Of a DNA stretch of 64,000 nt, positions 7,594-15,386 are shown in pieces. This stretch comes from Mycobacterium gordonae (lineage in GTDB: Bacteria > Actinomycetota > Actinomycetes > Mycobacteriales > Mycobacteriaceae). Position numbers and translations under genes: made by a program. The DNA lies in the NCBI RefSeq assembly GCF_017086405.1, contig NZ_CP070973.1:4868739-4932738 (forward strand). Direction: 5' to 3'. Under the pieces are notes generated by a model, which was not told the origin of the DNA, ran no database searches, and saw only the letters and a program-made list of their open reading frames with translations. Within the stretch, counting starts at the first letter, position 1; each line of letters opens with the position of its first letter.

Positions 7594-9507
7594 CTATTTC
7601 TTGCCCTTGTCCCCCGGCGCTTCGGTGGACAACGCAGCCACGAACGCTTCCTGCGGCACATCGACCCGCCCGATGGTCTTCATCCGCTTCTTGCCTTCCT
7701 TCTGCTTCTCCAGCAGTTTGCGCTTGCGGGTGATGTCGCCGCCGTAACACTTGGACAACACGTCCTTGCGGATGGCCCGGATATTCTCGCGCGCTATGAT
7801 TTTCGAGCCGATCGCGGCCTGCACCGGCACTTCGAACTGCTGGCGTGGGATCAGCTCCTTGAGCTTGGTGGTCATCTTGTTGCCGTAGGCGAACGCCGAA
7901 TCTTTGTGCACGATCGCCGAAAAAGCGTCGACCGCTTCACCTTGCAGCAGGATGTCGACCTTGACCAGTTGCGCTTCCTGTTCGCCGGCCTCCTCGTAAT
8001 CCAGGCTGGCATACCCGCGGGTGCGCGACTTCAACGAGTCGAAGAAGTCGAAGATGATCTCGCCCAACGGCATGGTGTAACGCAACTCCACCCGTTCGGG
8101 CGACAGATAGTCCATGCCGCCGAGCTCACCGCGGCGCGACTGGCTCAATTCCATGATGGTGCCGATGAATTCGCTGGGCGCGATGATCGTGGTCTTCACC
8201 ACGGGTTCGTAGACGGTGCGAATCTTGCCCTCGGGCCAGTCCGACGGGTTGGTTACCACGATCTCCGTGTTGTCTTCTTTGACGACCCGGTACACGACGT
8301 TGGGTGAGGTGGAAATCAGGTCCAGGTCGAACTCGCGCTCAAGACGTTCGCGGGTGATCTCCATGTGCAGCAGGCCCAGGAAACCGCAGCGGAATCCGAA
8401 CCCCAACGCCACCGAGGTTTCCGGCTCGTAGGTCAGGGCCGCGTCGTTGAGTTGCAGCTTGTCCAGGGCGTCGCGCAGGTTCGGGTAGTCCGAGCCATCG
8501 ACGGGATACAGCCCCGAATAGACCATGGGCTTGGGTTCGCGGTAGCCGGTCAGCGCTTCCTTGGCGCCGTTGCGCGCGGTGGTCACCGTGTCACCCACCT
8601 TGGACTGGCGGACGTCCTTGACCCCGGTGATCAGATAACCGACCTCACCGACCCCGAGCCCGTCGCTGGCCTTCGGTTCGGGCGAGACGATCCCGACTTC
8701 GAGTAGTTCGTGGGTGGCGCCGGTGGACATCATCGCGATGCGCTCGCGCGGGACGATCTTGCCGTCGACCACGCGGACGTAGGTGACCACGCCGCGGTAG
8801 ATGTCGTAGACGGAGTCGAAGATCATGGCGCGGGTCGGCGCGTCGGAGTCGCCCTGCGGGGGCGGCACTTCGCGCACGACGTGGTCGAGCAGGTCGGCGA
8901 CGCCTGCGCCGGTCTTGCCGGACACCCGCAGCACGTCGCCGGGTTCGCACCCGATGATGTGCGCGATTTCCGCCGCATAGCGATCCGGGTCGGCGGCCGG
9001 CAGGTCGATCTTGTTGAGCACCGGGATGATGTGCAGGTCGCGATCGAGCGCCAGGTAGAGGTTGGCCAACGTCTGCGCCTCGATGCCCTGAGCGGCGTCG
9101 ACCAGCAGAACCGCGCCCTCGCATGCCTCCAGCGCGCGGGAGACCTCGTAGGTGAAGTCGACGTGACCGGGCGTGTCGATCAGGTGCAGGACATGGTCGA
9201 CCTCATCAACTCGCCAAGGCAGCCGGACGTTCTGCGCCTTGATGGTGATGCCGCGTTCCCGCTCGATGTCCATCCGGTCGAGGTACTGAGCGCGCATCGA
9301 GCGCTCGTCGACCACCCCGGTCAGCTGCAGCATCCGGTCGGCCAGCGTCGACTTGCCGTGGTCGATGTGAGCGATGATGCAGAAGTTCCGAATCTGCGCC
9401 GGCGGTGTGAAGGTCTTGTCGGCGAAACTGCTGATGGGAAATCTCCTGGTCGAGCGGTCAACGAGTATGCCCAGCGTATCGGTGCACAGCAGCCGGGACA
9501 CAATCAC
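7594..9507 (-). CDS. lepA: Elongation factor 4 (LepA), ribosomal GTPase
   Basis: LepA/EF4 binds the ribosome and promotes back-translocation or remodelling of stalled complexes. Visible are the P-loop AHIDHGKST, switch II DTPGHVDF, NKID, the EF-G-like domains and the LepA-specific C-terminus ending in a basic tail (DITRKRKLLEKQKEGKKRMK). The start is uncertain. In-frame candidates are ATG 9558 (overlapping the divergent gene), GTG 9531, GTG 9507 and GTG 9501. The conserved protein begins near SSFADKTF, where an AGGAG lies 7 nt before an ATC codon. I list GTG 9507 (637 aa). The protein itself is certain. Confidence 0.95.
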   Translation of the reverse strand: MIVSRLLCTDTLGILVDRSTRRFPISSFADKTFTPPAQIRNFCIIAHIDHGKSTLADRMLQLTGVVDERSMRAQYLDRMDIERERGITIKAQNVRLPWRVDEVDHVLHLIDTPGHVDFTYEVSRALEACEGAVLLVDAAQGIEAQTLANLYLALDRDLHIIPVLNKIDLPAADPDRYAAEIAHIIGCEPGDVLRVSGKTGAGVADLLDHVVREVPPPQGDSDAPTRAMIFDSVYDIYRGVVTYVRVVDGKIVPRERIAMMSTGATHELLEVGIVSPEPKASDGLGVGEVGYLITGVKDVRQSKVGDTVTTARNGAKEALTGYREPKPMVYSGLYPVDGSDYPNLRDALDKLQLNDAALTYEPETSVALGFGFRCGFLGLLHMEITRERLEREFDLDLISTSPNVVYRVVKEDNTEIVVTNPSDWPEGKIRTVYEPVVKTTIIAPSEFIGTIMELSQSRRGELGGMDYLSPERVELRYTMPLGEIIFDFFDSLKSRTRGYASLDYEEAGEQEAQLVKVDILLQGEAVDAFSAIVHKDSAFAYGNKMTTKLKELIPRQQFEVPVQAAIGSKIIARENIRAIRKDVLSKCYGGDITRKRKLLEKQKEGKKRMKTIGRVDVPQEAFVAALSTEAPGDKGKK

Positions 9508-9524
9508 ACGGTTATGCTGCGAGC

Positions 9525-10136
9525 ATGGCACCGGGTAAGAAGTCGTCCGGCAAGTCACAGTGGAAGACGTTCCAGCGGTTCGCGGAGAACTTGGTCAACG
9601 AGGCTCCGAAGGTAGTCCAGCGTCTGCAGAACACGCAGGAGACGCTCAAGACCATCCAGCAGGCGGTGAAGGTCACCGCGAACATCATGGCGATGGGGCT
9701 GCCGGCGCCGCCCACCGAGATCACCGCTGGGCGGCCAGTGACCAAGACGAGCTTTCCGACTGCGCAGCGGGCCCGCAGGGTGGTCTATTCACCCGACCTC
9801 GACGGCCGGGCCGATCCCGGTGAGATCGTGTGGACCTGGGTGGTCTACGAGGACGATCCGACCCGCGGCAAGGACCGACCGGTGCTGGTCGTCGGCCGCG
9901 ACCGCAGCGTGTTGCTCGGGCTCATGCTCTCCAGCCAGGAACGGCACTCCGATGACCGGGACTGGGTCGCCATCGGTTCCGGCGACTGGGACTACGAAGG
10001 CCGGCCGAGCTGGGTGCGGCTGGACCGGGTGCTCGACGTGCCCGAAGAAGGCATCCGCCGCGAAGGCGCGGTCCTGGAACGGGAAACCTTCGAAGTGGTA
10101 GCCGCCCGGCTGCGTGCGGAGTACTCCTGGCGCTGA
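9525..10136 (+). CDS. PemK/MazF-like domain protein (Rv2405-like), no antitoxin partner
   Basis: A 203-aa protein. Residues 1-65 are basic and helical (KKSSGKSQWKTFQRFAENL, then an amphipathic stretch). From about residue 85 it resembles the PemK/MazF beta-barrel fold: a GEIVWTWV strand, then DPTRGKDRPVLVVGRD, the family's GxxRPVLVV signature. Classical MazF toxins are about 110 aa mRNA endonucleases beside an antitoxin. Here there is a long N-terminal extension and no antitoxin gene nearby, so toxin activity should not be assumed. It diverges from lepA and corresponds to M. tuberculosis Rv2405. ATG 9525 is the best start. Confidence 0.8.
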   Translation: MAPGKKSSGKSQWKTFQRFAENLVNEAPKVVQRLQNTQETLKTIQQAVKVTANIMAMGLPAPPTEITAGRPVTKTSFPTAQRARRVVYSPDLDGRADPGEIVWTWVVYEDDPTRGKDRPVLVVGRDRSVLLGLMLSSQERHSDDRDWVAIGSGDWDYEGRPSWVRLDRVLDVPEEGIRREGAVLERETFEVVAARLRAEYSWR

Positions 10137-10156
10137 CGTACGCGAGCGCCAGGAAG

Positions 10157-10585
10157 TCAGCCCTGCGTGATGTAGGACTGCAACTGCTGCTGCTCGGCCT
10201 CGAGTTCACCCATGCGCGTCTTGACGACGTCACCGATGCTGACGATGCCGATCAGCTTGCGGCCGTCGAGCACCGGCACGTGCCGCACCCGGTTCTCGGT
10301 CATCAGCACACTGATGTTGTCCACCGTGTCGGACTTGGTACAGGTGGCGACGGCGCTGGTCATGATCTTGGAAACGGGGCGCGACAGCACGCTGGCACCG
10401 TGCACGTGCAGTTGGCGCACGACATCGCGCTCCGACACGATCCCGACCACACCCTCGTCGCCCATCACCACCATGGCGCCGATGTTCTGTTCGGCCAGGC
10501 CAGCAAGCAGTTCCCGGACCGTCGCATCTGGGTTGATCGTCGTCACCGCCGCACCCTTGTTCCGCAAGACGTCCGCGATCCGCAT
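10157..10585 (-). CDS. CBS-domain pair protein (Rv2406c-like)
   Basis: A 142-aa protein made of two CBS motifs in tandem (residues about 8-60 and 75-127; conserved GIVSERDVVRQL and GIVSIGDVVKTR). It ends in a Gln-rich helix (ELEAEQQQLQSYITQG). CBS pairs bind adenine nucleotides or other ligands and act as regulatory modules; no catalytic domain is present and the target is unknown. ATG 10585 is preceded by GGGAGG at 5-6 nt and is preferred over the TTG one codon upstream. It converges with the PemK-like gene 20 bp away. Confidence 0.9.
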   Translation of the reverse strand: MRIADVLRNKGAAVTTINPDATVRELLAGLAEQNIGAMVVMGDEGVVGIVSERDVVRQLHVHGASVLSRPVSKIMTSAVATCTKSDTVDNISVLMTENRVRHVPVLDGRKLIGIVSIGDVVKTRMGELEAEQQQLQSYITQG

Positions 10586-10727
10586 CAATGCCTCCCGTCG
10601 GTGGTGATCTGATTCACACAGGCTACGACTAACTCGCCCGGTGGGAAAGGACGCATCTGAAGCACGCGGGAGCCCGAATCAGCCGATTGCGGTGAAACCT
10701 ATCGAGTCGGCTTGCAAGGATGGGCCC

Positions 10728-11570
10728 ATGATCGAGGTCACCCTGCTCGGCACCGGAAGCCCCATCCCCGATCCCAACCGCGCCGGACCCGCCACCCTGG
10801 TGCGTGCCGGCGGCCGGGTGTTCCTGGTGGACTGCGGCCGCGGGGTCTTGCAGCGTGCGGCGGCGGTCGGGGTGGGCGCCGCCGGCCTGTCGGCGCTGCT
10901 GCTCACCCACCTGCACAGCGACCACATCGCCGAACTCGGTGACGTGCTCATCACCAGTTGGGTCACCAGCTTCGCGCCGGACCCCCCGCCGCTGCAGATC
11001 ATCGGTCCGCCCGGGACCGCGGAGGTGGTGCAGGCGACGCTCAAGGCGTTCGGCCACGACATCGGATACCGGATCGCCCACCATGCCGACCTGAATGCCC
11101 CGCCCCCGATCGAGGTACACGAGCACACCGACGGGCTCGTGTGGGACCGCGACGGCGTGACGATCCGGGTAGCCCCCACCGATCATCGGCCGGTAGCGCC
11201 GACCATCGGGTTCCGGATCGAGTTCGACGGCGCGTCGGTGGTACTCGCCGGCGACACGGTGCCGTGTGCCAGTCTGGACGAATTATCCTCTGACGCCGAT
11301 GCTTTGGTACACACCGTGATCCGCAAGGACATCCTCAGCCAGGTTCCGCAGCAGCGGGTCAAGGACGTCTGCGACTACCACTCGTCGGTGCAGGAGGCCG
11401 CCGCGACCGCCGCGCGCGCGGGCGTGGGCACCCTGATCATGACGCACTACGTACCCGCCGTCGCGCCGGGCCAGGAGGAGCAGTGGCGGGCGCTGGCCGC
11501 CACCGAATTCGGCGGACGGATCGAGCTGGGCGACGATTTGCACCGGGTCGAGGTCTCGGCGAGACAATGA
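10728..11570 (+). CDS. RNase Z-like metallo-beta-lactamase-fold hydrolase (Rv2407-like)
   Basis: A 280-aa member of the RNase Z/ElaC-type MBL-fold family. It opens with IEVTLLGTGSPIPDPNRAGP and has the zinc-binding motif HLHSDH (His61, His63, Asp65, His66). Later ligands are suggested by GDTVP and the C-terminal TLIMTHYVPA. tRNA 3' processing is the family activity, while the mycobacterial paralogue's substrate is uncertain. ATG 10728 is preceded by AAGGATG. It is collinear with M. tuberculosis Rv2407. Confidence 0.87.
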   Translation: MIEVTLLGTGSPIPDPNRAGPATLVRAGGRVFLVDCGRGVLQRAAAVGVGAAGLSALLLTHLHSDHIAELGDVLITSWVTSFAPDPPPLQIIGPPGTAEVVQATLKAFGHDIGYRIAHHADLNAPPPIEVHEHTDGLVWDRDGVTIRVAPTDHRPVAPTIGFRIEFDGASVVLAGDTVPCASLDELSSDADALVHTVIRKDILSQVPQQRVKDVCDYHSSVQEAAATAARAGVGTLIMTHYVPAVAPGQEEQWRALAATEFGGRIELGDDLHRVEVSARQ

Positions 11571-11664
11571 TCGCGGCACCCGCAACTCGTGCGGGTGCAA
11601 ATTGATGTTTTCGTGCTGACATCGCGGTATTATCCGCTCCTGCCGCTTCGTCGAAAGGTGCCGC

Positions 11665-13056
11665 ATGTCGTGGTTCGCCGTGGGGCCAGAGGCAGTCGCG
11701 GCTGCCGCAGACAGCCTGGCCGGCGTCGGATCCACCATCAACGAGGCCAACGTCGCGGCGGCCCTGCAAACGGCAGGCGTGCCGGCTGCCGCGGCGGACC
11801 AGGTCTCGGCGGCGATAGCAACATTCTGGGGATCGCACGCCCGGGGCTACCTGAACATCGGCACCCAGATGTCGGCATTCCACGACCAGTTCGTCCAGGC
11901 GCTGTCCGGTAGTGGCGCCGCCTACGCCAACGCGGAGGCGGCGGCCGCGTCGCCGTTGCAGGAGTTGCTCGGCGTGATCAATGCGCCCACCCAGCAGCTG
12001 CTCGGCAGGCCGCTGATCGGTGACGGCGCCGACGGAGGCACCGTCGGCGGCATCGGCCAGCCCGGTGGGGCCGGCGGACTCCTGTACGGCAACGGCGGGC
12101 GCGGCGGGAACAGTACGAACACCGGGGCGGTCGGCGGCAACGGCGGAGCCGCCGGGTTGATCGGTAACGGTGGGGCCGGCGGCAGCGGCGGCGGCGCCGC
12201 CGCCGGCGGCGCCGGTGGCAATGCCTGGCTGCTCGGGGCGGGCGGAGCCGGGGGCAGTGGTGGTATCTCGGCTGTGGGCCTCAACGGCGGCATCGGTGGA
12301 AACGGCGGCATGGGTGGCGTCTTCTACGGCAATGGCGGTGCCGGCGGCATCGGCGGGGCGGGGAGCCCGACCAATGCCGGCGGGGTCGGCGGGCTGGGCG
12401 GCGACGCGCAATTCTTCGGCAACGGCGGAGTCGGCGGAGCCGGTGGCGGGAACGCTACCTCAGGCGGTCAGGGCGGTGACGGTGGCGCCGGCGGCGCGCT
12501 TTTCGGCGTCGGCGGGGTCGGCGGCGGAGGCGGGAGCGGCGACTTCGGCGGAAACGGCGGTGCCGGTGGAGGGGCCGGCTATGCGTTCGGTAACGGCGGT
12601 AGCGGCGGCCACGGCGGCAACGGGAACACCTTCGGCGGCAGCGGCGGAGACGGCGGCCGTTCGGCGCTGATCTTCGGCTTCGCCGGCGGTGGCGGGGACG
12701 GCGGCGCCGGACTCGGGCCCACCCCCAACTCCGGCGGCACGGGCGGAGTGGGCGGTCTGGTCGGCTTGTTCGGTGTTGCCGGGGACGGCGGAATGGGGGG
12801 TGCCGGCGGCGGCTTCGGCGGCCAGGGCGGCAGCGGGGCACTGCTTATCGGCAACGCCGGCAACGGCGGCGCAGGCGGAATCGGCATCGCGACCAACCCG
12901 GGTGGCGGCCCGGGCGGGGCAGGTGGAGATGCCCAGTTCATCGGCAACGGCGGCAACGGCGGTCCCGGCGGGATCGGTCTGGCACCTGGTTCCAATGGTG
13001 CAGGTGGAGCCGGTGGTGCTCCGGGTACCTTCGGCAGCCCCGGCCTACCCGGCTGA
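11665..13056 (+). CDS. PE_PGRS family protein
   Basis: 463 aa. The PE domain (residues 1-95) begins MSWFAVGPEAVAAAADSL and ends with the YxxxE export signal (YANAE) of ESX-5 substrates. A linker with the canonical RPLIGDGADG follows, then about 330 residues of Gly-Gly-Ala/Asn PGRS repeats to the C-terminus, with no other domain. ATG 11665 has GAAAGGTG upstream. The PE part is closely similar to that of the next gene, PE24, and the pair looks like a tandem duplication. M. tuberculosis has only PE24 (Rv2408) at this place. Confidence 0.93.
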   Translation: MSWFAVGPEAVAAAADSLAGVGSTINEANVAAALQTAGVPAAAADQVSAAIATFWGSHARGYLNIGTQMSAFHDQFVQALSGSGAAYANAEAAAASPLQELLGVINAPTQQLLGRPLIGDGADGGTVGGIGQPGGAGGLLYGNGGRGGNSTNTGAVGGNGGAAGLIGNGGAGGSGGGAAAGGAGGNAWLLGAGGAGGSGGISAVGLNGGIGGNGGMGGVFYGNGGAGGIGGAGSPTNAGGVGGLGGDAQFFGNGGVGGAGGGNATSGGQGGDGGAGGALFGVGGVGGGGGSGDFGGNGGAGGGAGYAFGNGGSGGHGGNGNTFGGSGGDGGRSALIFGFAGGGGDGGAGLGPTPNSGGTGGVGGLVGLFGVAGDGGMGGAGGGFGGQGGSGALLIGNAGNGGAGGIGIATNPGGGPGGAGGDAQFIGNGGNGGPGGIGLAPGSNGAGGAGGAPGTFGSPGLPG

Positions 13057-13208
13057 AGTGGCCCTCGTCTTCCTGGTCGGGAGCAGGTAGATTCCAGCGA
13101 TCTGGAATTTGTGCATCGCCAGGTGCTGAAAGCGCGTAATAATGATTAGCGAGGCGAAAGGGCGAACTGCCGTCCTCGCCCGCCGCTACCGAACGCGAGG
13201 TGTGGTCC

Positions 13209-13553
13209 ATGTCGTGGTTTGTCGCAGGGCCGGAGGCCATGGCTGCTGCGGCGAGCGACCTCTCCCGCATCGGGTCGACCATCGGCGAGTCCAACACGGC
13301 CGCGGTGCAGCAGACGACGGGCGTTCCCGCATCCGCCGCCGATCAGGTCTCGGCGGCCATCGCGACGTTCTGGGACGCGCACGCCCAGGGTTACCAACAC
13401 ATCAGCGCCCAGATGTCGACGTTCCACGACCAGTTCGTCCAGGCACTGACCGCAGGGGGCGCCGCCTACGCCCGCGCCGAGGAGGCCGCGGACGCATCGC
13501 TGCGAAGCGCGCTCAACGCGCCCGTCCGGGATCTGCTGGGCCCGCCGGCGTGA
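13209..13553 (+). CDS. PE24: PE family protein PE24
   Basis: A 114-aa protein that is almost only a PE domain (MSWFVAGPEAMAAAASDL to the YARAE YxxxE signal), followed by about 20 residues. It lies at the position of M. tuberculosis Rv2408. ATG 13209 has GCGAGGTG upstream; a GTG three codons earlier is less likely. No PPE partner is adjacent. It ends 7 bp before the convergent transglutaminase gene. The N-terminal segment ADQVSAAIATFW is identical to that of the preceding PE_PGRS. Confidence 0.88.
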   Translation: MSWFVAGPEAMAAAASDLSRIGSTIGESNTAAVQQTTGVPASAADQVSAAIATFWDAHAQGYQHISAQMSTFHDQFVQALTAGGAAYARAEEAADASLRSALNAPVRDLLGPPA

Positions 13554-13560
13554 CGGTGCG

Positions 13561-14400
13561 CTAAGCCAGCCGGGTGATCTCCACCTCAACATCCAGATCG
13601 GTCGCGCCCAGGCCGGAGTAGATACCTTTGAGCGGCGACACGTCGGCGTAGTCGCGACCGACCCCGACGCTGATGTACTGCTCGGTGATCTCGGTGTCAT
13701 TGGTGGGGTCGTAGTTCAACCATCCGCCGACCCACGCCTGGATCCAGGCGTGGCTGCGGCCCGCGACGGTCTTACCGATCGCGGCGTCGGCCCTGGGGTG
13801 CAAGTATCCGGAGACGTAGCGGCCGGGAATTCCCATGCTGCGCAACAGGATCAGCGTCAGGTGCGCGAAATCCTGGCACACGCCCTTGCCCTTTTCCAGC
13901 GCATCCAGGCCGGAGGAATGCACGCCGGTGGTACCGGGCAGATAATCCAGCTCGCTACGCGCCCACCCGGCCGCGGCGACGACGGCCTCGCTCGGGTCGT
14001 GGTTCTTGGTGATCCGCTTGCCAACGGCGGCAACACGTTTGCTGTTCGGGGTGTAATCGGTGGGACGCAGCACCTCGTCGAACCGGTCGATCACGGCTGC
14101 CGATTGCAGCTCTTCCCAGTTGGTTTTCGCCGCGGGCGGCTCCGGCCGCTCGGTTTCCACCACCGACGACGACGTCACCGTCAACTCGGTGTGCGGCGCA
14201 TGCAGGTCGAATGCCGTGACCGCCGTGCCCCAGTAGTCGATGTAGCGGTAGGACCGGGTGGCCGGAATCGTCTCCACCCGGTTGAGCACCACGTTCTGAC
14301 GCGTGTTGGAGCGCGGTGTGAGCCGGGCTTCGTTGTAGGACGCTGTCACCGGCGACCGGTACGCGTACCCGGTGGTGTGCACCACCCGCATCCGCCACAT
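13561..14400 (-). CDS. Transglutaminase-like cysteine protease/amidase (Rv2409c-like)
   Basis: A 279-aa protein with an N-terminal bacterial transglutaminase-like domain and a core transglutaminase fold. The catalytic triad is visible: Cys175 (GKGVCQDFAHL), His217 (GRSHAWIQAWV) and Asp231 (NYDPTND). Bacterial members are usually proteases or amidases rather than crosslinkers. The start ATG overlaps the stop of the upstream alpha-E gene (TGATG), so it is the third gene of a coupled operon with the alpha-E and ATP-grasp genes. Confidence 0.92.
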   Translation of the reverse strand: MWRMRVVHTTGYAYRSPVTASYNEARLTPRSNTRQNVVLNRVETIPATRSYRYIDYWGTAVTAFDLHAPHTELTVTSSSVVETERPEPPAAKTNWEELQSAAVIDRFDEVLRPTDYTPNSKRVAAVGKRITKNHDPSEAVVAAAGWARSELDYLPGTTGVHSSGLDALEKGKGVCQDFAHLTLILLRSMGIPGRYVSGYLHPRADAAIGKTVAGRSHAWIQAWVGGWLNYDPTNDTEITEQYISVGVGRDYADVSPLKGIYSGLGATDLDVEVEITRLA

Positions 14401-15386
14401 CAGGATTCTCCTTGGCTTTCCAGTGTGTCGGCCAACACCTCACGCTGCCTGGCATCCGTCCACGCCACCCAGGGAGCGGCATGAAAGTACTGCAAAGCCA
14501 ACGCATCTCCGACATCGTGACAGGTTCGCTGCAGGCCCGCCAAGCGGTTCTCCAGCGTTTCGAGCAGCACCCCGGGCTGGACGAACTCCAGTTCGCTGCG
14601 TGCCTGACCGAGTAGCCGCTGCGCTTCGGTGGTGGCCCCGATGCGGCTCTGCGGGTTGTGCAGCAGCTCCTCGAGATTGTGTTCGGCCAGCCGCAGCGAA
14701 TAGAAGACAGAACGGGGAAACAGCCGGTCCAGCAGCATGAATTCCACCACCCGGCTGGCGTCCAGCGCGCCGCGGTAGGTGCGCAGATACGTGTCATGCG
14801 CGCCGGCCGAACGCAGCAGGGTCACCCACGCCGGTGATGACGCGCTGTCGCCTACCCGGGACAACAACAGCCGCACCGTCATATCGACCCGCTCGATCGC
14901 GCGGCCCAGCACCATGAACCGATAGCCGTCGTCACGGGACAGCGTCGAATCGGCCAGTCCGGCGAACATCGCCGCACGGCCCTCGATGAACGACAGGAAC
15001 TCATGCGGCCCAAGCCGTTTGGCGGCACGCTCGCGTTCGGGCAGGGCGTGGTAGGTGGTGTTGATGCACTCCCAGGTCTCGCTGGAGGTGACCTCGCGCG
15101 CCGATCGCGCGTTCTCTCGCGCCGCCGAGATCGCATCGACGATCGAACAACCGCCCTCGGTGTTGGGGCTGAACGCCACCAGGTCCGTCAACGACCAGAC
15201 GTCGAGGCTGTGGTCGGGTGGTTCGATGCCGAGCACCTTCAACAACAGCCGGGAGGCCTGGTCGGGGTCGACGCTGGAATCCTCGAGGAGCTGGTGCACG
15301 GCAACATCCAGAATGCGGGCGGTGTCGTCGGCGCGTTCCACGTAGCGACCGATCCAGTACAGCGCCTCGGCGTTGCGGGCAAGCAT
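14400..15386 (-). CDS. Alpha-E domain protein (Rv2410c-like)
   Basis: A 328-aa all-alpha protein of the bacterial alpha-E family, beginning LARNAEALYWIGRYVERADDTARIL. It has the typical family features TYHALPEREREA-like and FIEGRAAMFAGL. Alpha-E genes almost always accompany circularly permuted ATP-grasp and transglutaminase genes, and a role in forming or modifying small peptides has been proposed. Both ends overlap neighbouring genes by one base (TGATG), so the three proteins are probably made in equal amounts. Confidence 0.9.
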   Translation of the reverse strand: MLARNAEALYWIGRYVERADDTARILDVAVHQLLEDSSVDPDQASRLLLKVLGIEPPDHSLDVWSLTDLVAFSPNTEGGCSIVDAISAARENARSAREVTSSETWECINTTYHALPERERAAKRLGPHEFLSFIEGRAAMFAGLADSTLSRDDGYRFMVLGRAIERVDMTVRLLLSRVGDSASSPAWVTLLRSAGAHDTYLRTYRGALDASRVVEFMLLDRLFPRSVFYSLRLAEHNLEELLHNPQSRIGATTEAQRLLGQARSELEFVQPGVLLETLENRLAGLQRTCHDVGDALALQYFHAAPWVAWTDARQREVLADTLESQGES

